Shown here: in pieces, positions 1-9,579 of the stretch
How the letters are laid out: every line of letters starts with the position of its first letter
Position numbering within the stretch: position 1 is the stretch's first letter
Assembly: GCA_014649355.1 (NCBI GenBank)
Contig: BMSW01000011.1
Coordinates: forward strand, 178,643 to 242,642
DNA from: Streptomyces althioticus
GTDB taxonomy: Bacteria > Actinomycetota > Actinomycetes > Streptomycetales > Streptomycetaceae
DNA: 64,000 bases
Direction of reading: 5' to 3'
The notes under the pieces: model-generated
Databases searched by the model: none
Told to the model about the DNA's origin: nothing
Seen by the model: the letters and a program-made list of their open reading frames with translations, nothing else
Translations under genes and position numbers: made by a program

Positions 1-2
1 TG

Positions 3-89
3 TACGCCTGTCGCGGCCGGGTCGGCGGAACCCTGTACGGACCCCGGCGGACCCACGGCGAGTGGTGGGGCCTCGGCGACTTCTTCTGA
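3..89 (+). CDS. 3' end of an unidentified gene (cut by window start)
   Basis: An open frame runs from the left edge to a TGA at 87-89 and ends in the peptide EWWGLGDFF. Only 28 residues are visible, so the product cannot be named. It is convergent with korB, and a strong hairpin lies between them. The last codons and the stop are duplicated immediately downstream in a 43-base tandem repeat, so the present stop lies within a duplicated segment. The frame choice rests on the tryptophan-rich ending and on lack of stops, so confidence is modest. Confidence 0.45.
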   Translation, partial: YACRGRVGGTLYGPRRTHGEWWGLGDFF

Positions 90-155
90 GCGCACACGGG
101 CTGACGTGACAGCCCTCGGCGACTTCTGCTGAGCGCGCCCGGGCTGACGTGACAG
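71..155. repeat. 43-base tandem duplication, two copies
   Basis: The segment 71-112 is repeated at 114-155 with about three mismatches and a one-base spacer, giving a period of 43. Each copy begins CCTCGGCGACTTC and ends CTGACGTGACAG. The first copy contains the last codons and stop of the upstream gene; the second is non-coding and abuts the hairpin at 155-187. Confidence 0.8.
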
Positions 156-187
156 GGCCCCGGCATCCACAGCGGATACCGGGGCCC
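155..187. terminator. convergent terminator hairpin
   Basis: GGGCCCCGG at 155-163 pairs perfectly with CCGGGGCCC at 179-187 around a 15-base loop. It sits between the convergent upstream gene and korB and could end transcription from both sides. There is no T tract, which is usual for Streptomyces terminators. Confidence 0.7.
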
Positions 188-217
188 TCGCACGTCGGTG
201 CGTCGGTGCGTCGGTGT

Positions 218-1268
<1,051 letters not shown>

Positions 1269-1276
<8 letters not shown>

Positions 1277-3197
1277 CGATGGCCTCCTTCAGCGCCGTGG
1301 CGAGCTGCTCCGCCTTGAACGGCATGCCGTTGACCTGGTTGTACGAGCGGGCGTCGACCAGGTACTTCGCCCTGATGAGCGTGGCGAGCTGCCCGAGGTT
1401 CATCTCGGGGATCACCACCTTGTCGTATCTGCGCAGGATCTCGCCGAGGTTGGGCGGGAAGGGGTTGAGGTGGCGCAGGTGGGCCTGCGCGACCTGCTGC
1501 CCGGCGCGGCGCAGGCGCCGTACCGCCGCGGTGATCGGCCCGTAGGTGGAGCCCCAGCCCAGCACGAGGAGGCGGGCGGTGCCGTCCGGGTCGTCGACCT
1601 CCAGATCGGGCACGTCGATGCCGTCGATCTTGGCCTGGCGGGTACGGACCATGAAGTCGTGGTTGGCCGGGTCGTAGGAGATGTTCCCGGTGCCGTCCTG
1701 CTTCTCGATCCCGCCGATGCGGTGCTCCAGCCCCGGCGTGCCCGGCACCGCCCATGGCCGGGCCAGGGTGTGCGGGTCACGCTTGTAGGGCCAGAACACC
1801 TCGGTGCCGTCGGCGGTGGTGTGGTTCGGGCCCTGCGCGAACTGCACCTTCAGATCCGGCAGCTCCTCCAGCTCCGGGATCCGCCACGGCTCGCTGCCGT
1901 TGGCCAGATACCCGTCCGAGAGCAGGAAGACGGGGGTGCGGTAGGCCAGCGCGATCCGCGCCGCCTCCAAAGCCGCGTCGAAACAGTCCGCCGGCGTCCT
2001 CGGCGCCACCACCGGCACCGGCGCCTCACCGTTGCGGCCGTACATCGCCTGCAGCAGATCCGCCTGCTCCGTCTTCGTCGGCAGCCCCGTCGACGGCCCG
2101 CCGCGCTGGATGTCCACCACCAGCAGCGGCAGTTCCAGGGAGACCGCCAGCCCGATCGTCTCGCTCTTGAGCGCCACCCCCGGCCCCGACGTGGTCGTCA
2201 CCGCCAGGGACCCGCCGAACGCCGCCCCCAGCGCCGCGCCGATCCCGGCGATCTCGTCCTCCGCCTGGAACGTGCGCACACCGAAGTTCTTGTGCCGGCT
2301 CAGCTCGTGCAGGATGTCGGAGGCCGGAGTGATCGGATACGACCCCAGGAACAACGGCAGATCCGCCTGACGCGACGCGGCGATCAGCCCGTAGGACAGC
2401 GCCAGGTTCCCGGAGATGTTGCGGTACACGCCCGGCGGGAACGCCGTCGCCGCCGGCGCCACCTCGTAGGAGACCGCGAAGTCCTCCGTCGTCTCCCCGA
2501 AGTTCCAGCCCGCCCGGAACGCCGTGATGTTCGCCGCCGCGATGTCCGGCTTCTTCGCGAACTTCGACCGCAGGAACGCCTCCGTCCCCTCCGTCGGCCG
2601 GTGATACATCCACGACAGCAGACCCAGCGCGAACATGTTCTTGCTGCGCTCGGCCTCCTTCCGGGTGAGGTCGAACTCCTTCAACGCCTCGACGGTGAGG
2701 GTCGTCAGCGGCACCGGGTGCAGGTGGTAGCCGTCCAGCGAGCCGTCCTCCAACGGCGAGGCGTCGTAGCCGACCTTCTGCATCGCCCGCTTGGTGAACT
2801 CGTCGGTGTTGACGATGATCTCCGCCCCGCGCGGCAGATCCCCGATGTTCGCCTTCAACGCCGCCGGGTTCATCGCCACCAGCACGTTCGGCGCGTCACC
2901 CGGGGTCAGGATGTCGTGGTCGGCGAAGTGCAGCTGGAACGACGACACACCCGGCAGCGTCCCGGCCGGAGCACGGATCTCGGCGGGGAAGTTCGGCAGC
3001 GTGGAGAGGTCGTTGCCGAAGGACGCGGTCTCCGAGGTGAAACGGTCACCGGTGAGCTGCATCCCGTCACCCGAGTCCCCCGCGAACCTGATGATCACTC
3101 GGTCGAGCCGGCGGACGTCCTTCGCGCCCGCCGCGCGCTGCTCTCCTACGACTGTTCCGTCGGCCTGCTCCGCTGGGCTGCTGACCTGGCTGGTCAC
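1269..3197 (-). CDS. korA: 2-oxoglutarate:ferredoxin oxidoreductase, alpha subunit (gamma-alpha fusion)
   Basis: The 642-residue subunit joins a gamma domain at the N terminus (RFAGDSGDGMQLTGDRF, about residues 33-50) to the alpha domain (YPITPASDILHELS and QAEDEIAGIGAALGAAFGG). The alpha domain builds the pyrimidine side of the ThDP site. This fused layout is the normal actinobacterial form. The GTG start at 3197 is preceded by a clear AGGAGGT. It is coupled to korB. The ferredoxin partner is not encoded in this window. About 140 bases separate it from the response regulator gene upstream on the same strand; I see no clear promoter there. Confidence 0.95.
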
Positions 3198-3339
3198 TGA
3201 ACTGGACCTCCTCGAGGCGGCTGTCCGGGACGGCCTTCCCGCAGGCCTTCCCCACGTAAACCCTACGACCGTGAGGGGTGCCCACCATGAGGAACCGAGT
3301 GAAGGTGGACACGGCGTCGAGACGTGCGGCGCCGTCCCC

Positions 3340-4011
3340 TCACGATTTCAAGTACGTCAGCACGGCCAGGACCCGCCGGTGGTCGCCGTCGCTCGGGGAC
3401 AGCCCCAGCTTCAGGAAGATGTTGCTGACGTGCTTCTCCACCGCGCCGTCGCTCACCACCAGCTGCCGCGCGATCGCCGAGTTCGTCCGCCCCTCCGCCA
3501 TCAGCCCCAGCACCTCACGCTCACGCGGGGTGAGCCCCGCCAGCACGTCCTGCTTACGGCTGCGGCCCAGCAGCTGCGCCACCACCTCCGGGTCCAGGGC
3601 GGTACCGCCCTCGGCCACCCGGACCACCGCGTCCACGAACTCGCGCACCTCGGCCACCCGGTCCTTGAGCAGATAGCCGACGCCCCGGCTCGACGCCGCC
3701 AGCAGCTCGGTCGCGTACCGCTCCTCCACGTACTGCGACAGCACCAGCACCCCCACACCCGGGTGGCTCTTGCGCAGCTGCACCGCGGCCCGCACACCCT
3801 CGTCGGTGTGCGTCGGCGGCATCCGCACGTCGGCGACCACCACGTCCGGCAGTTGGTCCTCCCGCGCCAGGTCGTCCACCGTCTTGATCAGCGCGTCGCC
3901 GTCGCCGACCCCGGCCACCACCTCGTGCCCCCGGTCGGTGAGCAGCCGGGTCAGGCCCTCCCGCAGCAGCACCGAATCCTCGGCGATGACCACCCGCACC
4001 CTGTCCTCCAC
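3340..4011 (-). CDS. NarL/LuxR-family response regulator
   Basis: The 223-residue protein has a receiver domain with acidic residues E11/D12, phospho-acceptor D61 (VVADVRMPP) and conserved K116 (YLLKD), followed by a C-terminal LuxR-type helix-turn-helix (LTPREREVLGLMAEGRTNSAIA). It would bind DNA when phosphorylated by one or both of the membrane kinases encoded upstream. I chose the GTG at 4011, just before the receiver core and preceded by a G-rich Shine-Dalgarno; the longer open frame to 4242 would add an unstructured leader that crosses two hairpins. The target genes are unknown; korAB downstream on the same strand is an obvious candidate but this is inference. Confidence 0.9.
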   Translation of the reverse strand: MEDRVRVVIAEDSVLLREGLTRLLTDRGHEVVAGVGDGDALIKTVDDLAREDQLPDVVVADVRMPPTHTDEGVRAAVQLRKSHPGVGVLVLSQYVEERYATELLAASSRGVGYLLKDRVAEVREFVDAVVRVAEGGTALDPEVVAQLLGRSRKQDVLAGLTPREREVLGLMAEGRTNSAIARQLVVSDGAVEKHVSNIFLKLGLSPSDGDHRRVLAVLTYLKS

Positions 4012-4036
4012 TCCTCGTCCCCCCACAACCCTGCTC

Positions 4037-4061
4037 CGGGCCCGCCCCTGTGGCGGGCCCG
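4037..4061 (-). terminator. hairpin upstream of the response regulator gene
   Basis: CGGGCCCGCC at 4037-4046 pairs with GGCGGGCCCG at 4052-4061 around a 5-base loop. It lies between the kinase gene and the regulator gene, close to the latter's start codon. Confidence 0.5.
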
Positions 4062-4177
4062 GTCGTCGGGTCCAGCATTTCAGCATCCGGGGGAGGACGG
4101 GCCGGGGCAACGCGATCGGGGGTGTCGTCATCGCGTGCCGCCGGCCCGTCCGGACCCGCCCCGGCCCCGGCGCGTCA

Positions 4178-4221
4178 CACCGGGCGGGTGCGCGCCCCTC
4201 GGGGCCCGCACCCGCCCGGTG
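4178..4221 (-). terminator. strong terminator after the first kinase gene
   Basis: CACCGGGCGGGTGCG at 4178-4192 is perfectly complementary to 4207-4221, a 15-bp G/C-rich stem. It lies 34 bases beyond the kinase stop codon at 4255, so kinases and regulator are probably not simply cotranscribed. Confidence 0.7.
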
Positions 4222-4254
4222 ATCGTCTGCCGGACCGCTCACCTCACCGCGCGG

Positions 4255-5619
4255 TCATCGCGCCCGCTCCGCCCGCCACGGCAGCTCCGCGGTCACCCGC
4301 GTCGGGCCGCCGGCCGGCGAGTCCACCACGAGGATCCCGTCCACCGCGTCCAGCCGCTCCGCCAGACCCGCCAGACCCGAACCACGCGCCAGGCTCGCGC
4401 CGCCCACGCCGTTGTCCACCACCTGGAGCATCAGCCGGTCCTCCGAACGCCACACCTCCACCTCCGCCCAGGTCGCCCGGCTGTGCTTGCTGACGTTCTG
4501 CAGCAGCTCCGAGACCGTGAAGTAGGCGATCCCCTCGATGGCGGGCGCCGGCCGCTCCGACAGGTCCACCTCCACCTGCACCGGCACCGTGCAGCGCGAG
4601 GCCACCGCGGAGAGCGCCGCGTCCAGACCGCGGTCGGTGAGGACCGCCGGGTGGATGCCCCGGGCCAGGTCCCGCAGCTCCTGCAGGGCCGTCTTCACCT
4701 CACCGTGCGCCTCGTCCACCATCCGCGCCGCCACCTGCGGGTCCTCCCGCAGCTTCTCCTTCGCCAGCCCCAGGTCCATCGCCAGGCTCACGAGCCGCGC
4801 CTGCGCCCCGTCGTGCAGGTCCCGCTCGATGCGCCGCAGGTCCGCCGCCGCCGTGTCCACCACGACCCCGCGGTCCGACTCCAGCTCCACCACCCGGGTC
4901 GCCAGCCGCGACGGGCCCAGCAGTCCGTGCACCATCACCCGGTCCACCGTCGTCAGAGCCCGCACGATCCACGGCGTGGCCAGCGTGAACAGCAGACCCA
5001 CGCCCGCCGTCACCGCGATCTCGAACGGGTTGTCCAGGTAGATCGCCCGCTGCTCGTCGCCGTACAGCTGTATGCCGTCCTGGCCCGCGTACATCGGGAG
5101 CACCCAGAACCACAGCGGGTACGTCAGCAACGACCAGCCCACCGACCAGAAGGTGACCGTCACCGCGAAGGACAGCACCGCCCACGGCAGCTGGATCACC
5201 GAGTACAGCAGCGCCCGCCAGGACGTGCCGCTCTTCAGCACCGCCCCGATCCATCCCATGAACCCCTGCCGCTTCAGCCGCAGCGGCTCCGGCTCGCCCA
5301 CGTCCAGGCCCAGCAGCCCGCGTGCCCGCGCCCGCTCCACCGACCCGATGCCCCGGCACCCGGCGAGCGCCGCCGCCAGCACCGGCACCCCGAGGAACGT
5401 CACCAGCAGGCCCGCGCCCAGCGACACCATCGTGACCGCGTAGGTGAACAGCAGAACGCTGATCGGCAGGCTCAGCAGCACATAGGCCAGCTCCCGCCAG
5501 GCGCGCCCCTCGACCGGCGCCCGCAGCGCCGCAGGCATCCGGTGCCGCCGTCCCTCCGCGCCCCGCGCCTGCCCGGGCCCGGTGGGAAGCCCGTAACCCT
5601 GTCCGTACTCCGTGGCCAT
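4255..5619 (-). CDS. membrane sensor histidine kinase (HisKA_3/HATPase type), paralogue 1
   Basis: The 454-residue kinase has an N-terminal sensor region with about four to five hydrophobic segments (roughly residues 43-85 and 135-225), then the dimerisation/phosphotransfer motif RRIERDLHDGAQARL with phospho-accepting H269, and a C-terminal HATPase domain with the N box ELLQNVSKHS and the G box DNGVGG. The ATG at 5619 has a good AGGAGAAGGA upstream. It is closely similar to the kinase at 5730-6956 in both halves, so the pair arose by tandem duplication. A continuous open frame extends upstream into the second kinase, but the start context, conserved order and shadow-like composition make a fusion unlikely. 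Partner: the response regulator at 3340-4011. Confidence 0.9.
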   Translation of the reverse strand: MATEYGQGYGLPTGPGQARGAEGRRHRMPAALRAPVEGRAWRELAYVLLSLPISVLLFTYAVTMVSLGAGLLVTFLGVPVLAAALAGCRGIGSVERARARGLLGLDVGEPEPLRLKRQGFMGWIGAVLKSGTSWRALLYSVIQLPWAVLSFAVTVTFWSVGWSLLTYPLWFWVLPMYAGQDGIQLYGDEQRAIYLDNPFEIAVTAGVGLLFTLATPWIVRALTTVDRVMVHGLLGPSRLATRVVELESDRGVVVDTAAADLRRIERDLHDGAQARLVSLAMDLGLAKEKLREDPQVAARMVDEAHGEVKTALQELRDLARGIHPAVLTDRGLDAALSAVASRCTVPVQVEVDLSERPAPAIEGIAYFTVSELLQNVSKHSRATWAEVEVWRSEDRLMLQVVDNGVGGASLARGSGLAGLAERLDAVDGILVVDSPAGGPTRVTAELPWRAERAR

Positions 5620-5729
5620 CGGCTTCGTCCTTCTCCTCGTCCGGCGGCTGTGCTGTCGTACAACCAGAGTGCTGCGCCGCAGGTCGGCGGGGAATGGAGG
5701 CCGTCGCAGTCTTCGGCGGGGGGTTTTCC

Positions 5730-6956
5730 CTACCTGCGGCCGCGGGCGGACGCCCCCTTGGCCGGCGCCTTCCCGGCCGGGGTGCCGGAGCGGTCCCGCC
5801 ACGGAAGCTCGGCCGTCACCGTCGTCGGACCGCCCTCGGGGGAGTCCACGACGAACAGCCCGTCCACCGCGCCCAGCCGGTCGGCCAGCCCCCGCATGCC
5901 CGTACCGCCGTCGAGGCTCGCCCCGCCCACGCCGTCGTCCCGCACCTGGAGGAACAGCCGGTCGTCCGACCGCCACACCTCCACCGACGCCGACCGCGCC
6001 CGGCTGTGCTTGCTGACGTTCTGGAGCAGCTCCGAGACCGTGAAGTAGGCGATGCCCTCGATCGCGGGCGCCGGCCGCTCCTCCAGGTCGACGGTGACCG
6101 CGACCGGCACCGTGCACCGCGCGGCGACCGACGACAGGGCCGCGTCCAGACCCCGGTCGGTGAGCACCGCCGGGTGGATGCCGCGCGCCAGGTCCCGCAG
6201 CTCCTGAAGCGCCAGCTTCACCTCGCCGTGCGCCTCCTCCACCATCGACGCCGCCGCGTCCGGGTCCTCCAGCAGCTTCTCCTTCGCCAGACCCAGCCCC
6301 ATCGCCAGGTTCACCAGCCGGGCCTGCGCCCCGTCGTGCAGGTCCCGCTCGATGCGCCGCAGGTCGGCCGCCGCCGTGTCCACCACGACCCCGCGGTCCG
6401 ACTCCAGCTCGGCGATGCGCCTCTCCAGCTCGTCCGACGGCGACAGCAGCCCCCGCACCATCGCGCGGTCCACGTCGGCCATCGCCCGCACCACGAACGC
6501 CAGCACCGGCCACAGCACGAACAGCCCGGTCAGCGTGACGGTGAAGGTGACGACGCCCCACGGCAGACGTATCAGCGCGTACAGGCACGTCCGCCAGCCC
6601 ACCGGGTCCTTGACCGCCTGCCACAGCCCCGGCCAGAAACCGCCGGACCTGCGCCACGGCAGCGGACTCGGCTCGGCCACCCGCACCCCGAGCATCGCCC
6701 TGGCGCGCGCCCGCTCGAACCGGCCGAGCTGCCGCGCCCCCGTCAGACCGAGCGCGAGCAGGGGCAGCCCGATCACCGTCACCGTCAGGCCCACGCCGAC
6801 GGACAGCGCGGTCACCGTGAAGACGAAGCCGACGATCGACACCGGGAGGTTCGTCAGGAGATGCGCGATCTCCTTCCAGGTGTGCGCGTCGTAGGCGAAG
6901 CGGGCCGGCGGCGGGCGGTCGCCCGGTCCGGCCGGCTGCGGGATCGGTTCGGTCAT
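5730..6956 (-). CDS. membrane sensor histidine kinase (HisKA_3/HATPase type), paralogue 2
   Basis: The 408-residue kinase has an N-terminal multi-pass sensor domain (hydrophobic runs at about residues 38-72 and 128-157), the RRIERDLHDGAQARL motif with H207, and a HATPase domain (ELLQNVSKHS, DDGVGG). It is shorter than paralogue 1 mainly in the membrane region, where one loop and membrane pair are missing. The ATG at 6956 is the first gene of the leftward cluster and is divergent from the nuo operon; the 240-base spacer must hold both promoters. The C-terminal tail (KAPAKGASARGRR) is basic and probably unstructured. Confidence 0.9.
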   Translation of the reverse strand: MTEPIPQPAGPGDRPPPARFAYDAHTWKEIAHLLTNLPVSIVGFVFTVTALSVGVGLTVTVIGLPLLALGLTGARQLGRFERARARAMLGVRVAEPSPLPWRRSGGFWPGLWQAVKDPVGWRTCLYALIRLPWGVVTFTVTLTGLFVLWPVLAFVVRAMADVDRAMVRGLLSPSDELERRIAELESDRGVVVDTAAADLRRIERDLHDGAQARLVNLAMGLGLAKEKLLEDPDAAASMVEEAHGEVKLALQELRDLARGIHPAVLTDRGLDAALSSVAARCTVPVAVTVDLEERPAPAIEGIAYFTVSELLQNVSKHSRARSASVEVWRSDDRLFLQVRDDGVGGASLDGGTGMRGLADRLGAVDGLFVVDSPEGGPTTVTAELPWRDRSGTPAGKAPAKGASARGRR

Positions 6957-7196
6957 GGGCCTAGCCTGCCCGGCGGCAGGGGGCCCGCGCCATGAGGCGG
7001 ACCGCCAACCTGAACTGAGGAAAACCCCACCCCCGCGTGCCGAGCCCCGACGGGCTGCTTACCGTGCCTTTATCAGGGCCTAGACTCCCGTGCGTACAGA
7101 TCGTCGGACCGTGGCGTTCGGCGTTCACCGGCACGGATCAAGGGCAGGGCACAGGCAGGAGCGCCTGGTCGCCGATCTGAGGAGTGAGGGGCGGAC

Positions 7197-7589
7197 GTGC
7201 GGGAAACGACCGTCGTCGCGGCGGACTACTTCCAGTCCTACTCGGTCGTCGGACTGCTCGCCGTCGTCGGCCTGCTGTTCGTCGCCGTCGCCTTCGGCGC
7301 GGGCCGCCTGCTGCGGCCGGTGGTGCCCACGCCGGAGAAACTGCTGACGTACGAGTGCGGCGTCGACCCCGTCGGCGAGGGCTGGGCCCACACCCAGGTC
7401 CGCTATTACGTCTACGCCTTCCTCTACGTGATCTTCGCCGTCGACTCGATCTTCCTGTTCCCCTGGGCGACCGTCTTCGCCGCCGACGGCTACGGCGCGA
7501 CCACCCTCGTGGAGATGTTCGTCTTCCTCGGCTTCCTCGCCGTGGGCCTGCTGTACGCCTACAAGAAGGGCGTCCTGACATGGACGTGA
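7197..7589 (+). CDS. nuoA: NADH-quinone oxidoreductase-like subunit A
   Basis: The 130-residue membrane subunit has three predicted transmembrane helices and the conserved loop YECGVDPVGEGW, which in complex I lies near the quinone-site entrance. The GTG at 7197 follows a GAGGAG/GAGGGG Shine-Dalgarno. It opens a ten-gene operon in which every junction overlaps or is within a few bases. A second, complete nuo operon probably exists elsewhere in a Streptomyces genome, so the name nuoA2 may be used. Its stop overlaps nuoB by 10 bases. Confidence 0.92.
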   Translation: MRETTVVAADYFQSYSVVGLLAVVGLLFVAVAFGAGRLLRPVVPTPEKLLTYECGVDPVGEGWAHTQVRYYVYAFLYVIFAVDSIFLFPWATVFAADGYGATTLVEMFVFLGFLAVGLLYAYKKGVLTWT

Positions 7590-8287
7590 ACCCTGCCGCC
7601 CCCGAGCCCGTCCTGCTCCCGGAACCGAAGAGGCTCGGCGCGCTCGCCCGGCTCGCCCCGGAGCCCATGAAGGTCGTCCTCAACTGGGGCCGCCGCTACT
7701 CGCTCTGGGTGTTCAACTTCGGCCTCGCGTGCTGCGCGATCGAGTTCATCGCCGCGTCGATGGCCCGGCACGACTTCATCCGCCTCGGCGTCATCCCGTT
7801 CGCCCCGGGACCCCGCCAGGCCGACCTGATGGTCGTCTCCGGCACGGTCACCGACAAGATGGCGCCCGCCGTCAAGCGCCTGTACGAGCAGATGCCCGAG
7901 CCGAAGTACGTCATCTCCTTCGGCGCGTGCAGCAACTGCGGCGGCCCCTACTGGGACTCCTACTCCGTCACCAAAGGCGTCGACCAGATCATCCCGGTCG
8001 ACGTCTACGTCCCCGGCTGCCCGCCCCGCCCCGAGGCGCTGCTCCAGGGCATCCTCAAGCTCCAGGAGAAGATCGCCAGGGAGTCCCTGGGGGAGCGGTA
8101 CGGCACCGGGCCCGCGGGGCGTCCCTCGGCGGCGGCGCTGCAGAGCGGGCTGGTCCGGCCGCCCGCGCCCAAGAGCGAGGCCACGCCGCCCGCGTCCGAA
8201 GGCGAGGCCCGGCCGTCCGCGGCCGAGGGCGAGGTCCGGCCGTCCGCACCCGAGGCCGGGCCGAAGGACGAGGGGGACGCAGGATGA
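7580..8287 (+). CDS. nuoB: NADH-quinone oxidoreductase-like subunit B with C-terminal tail
   Basis: The 235-residue subunit carries the N2 [4Fe-4S] cluster that passes electrons to quinone. The ligands are visible: C51-C52 (GLACCAIEF), C117 (FGACSNCGG) and C147 (PGCPPRPEAL). The catalytic core ends near residue 170. The last 60 or so residues are a Pro/Ala/Glu-rich extension containing two copies of EGE(A/V)RPSA, which makes the protein about 50 residues longer than usual. The ATG at 7580 lies inside the end of nuoA, and its stop overlaps nuoC by 4 bases. Confidence 0.92.
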   Translation: MDVNPAAPEPVLLPEPKRLGALARLAPEPMKVVLNWGRRYSLWVFNFGLACCAIEFIAASMARHDFIRLGVIPFAPGPRQADLMVVSGTVTDKMAPAVKRLYEQMPEPKYVISFGACSNCGGPYWDSYSVTKGVDQIIPVDVYVPGCPPRPEALLQGILKLQEKIARESLGERYGTGPAGRPSAAALQSGLVRPPAPKSEATPPASEGEARPSAAEGEVRPSAPEAGPKDEGDAG

Positions 8288-9579
8288 CCGCCGTCGGCTG
8301 GCTCCCCGCGGACGTCGAGGACCTGTTCGGCGCGCAGGCCACGGCGGAGGAGGCGTACGGCGTCCTCACCGTCGACGTGCCGTCCGACTCCTGGATCCCC
8401 GCCCTCGAAGCCGCCCGCGACCGCCTCGGCTGCACCTTCTTCGACTGGCTCAGCGCCGTCGACGAACCCGGCACCGGCTTCCGCGTGACCGCCCACGTCG
8501 CCGCCCTCGCCCCGGTACGGCGGCTGCTGCTGCGCACCACCGTGCCGCACGAGGCCCCCGTCCTGCCGTCCGCCGTGGACGTCTACGCGGGCGCGGCCTG
8601 GCACGAACGCGAGACCCACGAGATGTTCGGCGTCGAGTTCACCGGGCACCCCGGCCTCGACCACCTGCTGCTGCCCGACAACTTCGAGGGCCACCCGCTG
8701 CGCAAGGACTTCGTCCTCGCGGCCCGGGTCGCCAAGGCGTGGCCCGGCGCCAAGGAACCGGGGGAGTCGGAGCACGGCGGACCCAAGCGGCGCCAGATGC
8801 TGCCGCCGGGCGTGCCCGACCCGAACGAGTGGGGCCCGCTCAAGGGCCAGCTCCCGCCCGCCCCGGCCCGCCCCGCCCGCCGCACGGCCACCGCGTCGGC
8901 CCGCACCCCGGGCGAACGCCCGCCGCGCCGCACCCGCTCCGTCTCCGAGGGCTCGGCGAGCCAGACGGCGGGGACGCCCACCGGCACGGGCGCTGAGGCG
9001 GCGGAGGTGACCGACGCGGCCGAGTCCCGGACGCCTGTCAGGCCGCGTCGGTCGCGGTCGGTTTCGGAGGGGTCCGCGAGTCAGAGGGGAGCGGGCAACT
9101 CGGAGGCCGGTGCCACCGGGAGCGGCGCGCCTCGTCGGTCGCGGTCGGCGTCCGAGGGTTCCGCGAGCGGGCGGCCGGACGCGCCCGCGCGCCGGTCGCG
9201 CAGCGCGAGCGAGGGCTCGGCGTCGCAGCGCGAGAGCGCCCCGGGCGCGGGCGGTCCCCGCCGGGCGCGGTCCGCGTCCGAGGGCTCGGCGTCACAGCGC
9301 GCCGCACAGGACCAGCCGCCGGCCGGGGACGACGCGGCAGCGACGCCCGCCGAGGAGCCGCGCGACCGCAAGCCGCCCGCCGCCCCGCGCAGCCCCGACG
9401 CCCCGTGGCACCACGCCCGCCCGGCCTTCCAGGAACCGGACGACCCGGAGCGTGAGCAGCCGGAGCCGGAGCCTGAGCCGAAGACCGAGCCTCGGCCCGC
9501 CCCGGAGCCCGAAGCGCGTCCGGGCGAGGGCGACAGCGACCCCACCATCCCCGACGACCCCTCAGGAGGCACGCGGTGA
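8284..9579 (+). CDS. nuoC: NADH-quinone oxidoreductase-like subunit C with repeat-bearing tail
   Basis: The 431-residue product has an ordinary 30-kDa (NuoC) domain in its first 150 residues, with the signature HERETHEMFGVEF at 107-119 and the PDNFEGHPLRKDF end. The remaining 280 residues are low-complexity, rich in Pro, Arg, Ser, Ala and Glu, and hold five copies of RRxRSxSEGSAS (residues 215-338), then an acidic Pro/Glu stretch before the stop. Standalone NuoC proteins are usually around 180-250 residues. The ATGA overlap with nuoB fixes the start at 8284; the longer open frame from 7729 runs inside nuoB and is a shadow. No nuoD follows; nuoH begins at the stop codon. Confidence 0.9.
   Translation: MTAVGWLPADVEDLFGAQATAEEAYGVLTVDVPSDSWIPALEAARDRLGCTFFDWLSAVDEPGTGFRVTAHVAALAPVRRLLLRTTVPHEAPVLPSAVDVYAGAAWHERETHEMFGVEFTGHPGLDHLLLPDNFEGHPLRKDFVLAARVAKAWPGAKEPGESEHGGPKRRQMLPPGVPDPNEWGPLKGQLPPAPARPARRTATASARTPGERPPRRTRSVSEGSASQTAGTPTGTGAEAAEVTDAAESRTPVRPRRSRSVSEGSASQRGAGNSEAGATGSGAPRRSRSASEGSASGRPDAPARRSRSASEGSASQRESAPGAGGPRRARSASEGSASQRAAQDQPPAGDDAAATPAEEPRDRKPPAAPRSPDAPWHHARPAFQEPDDPEREQPEPEPEPKTEPRPAPEPEARPGEGDSDPTIPDDPSGGTR
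8926..9297 (+). repeat. five-copy Arg/Ser peptide repeat inside nuoC
   Basis: The 13-residue units occupy 8926-8964, 9046-9084, 9133-9171, 9190-9228 and 9259-9297 (residues 215, 255, 284, 303 and 326 onward). The consensus is RR(T/S/A)RS(V/A)SEGSAS(Q/G). Spacers are 27, 16, 6 and 10 residues and are unrelated. The codons for the same residues differ between units (for example Ser as TCC, TCG or AGC), so the peptide rather than the DNA is conserved. Confidence 0.95.

Noticed and set aside
4255..6657. Single 800-residue fused kinase
   Set aside because: The upstream part is a shadow of the second kinase; a good ribosome site and normal N terminus start the first kinase at 5619.
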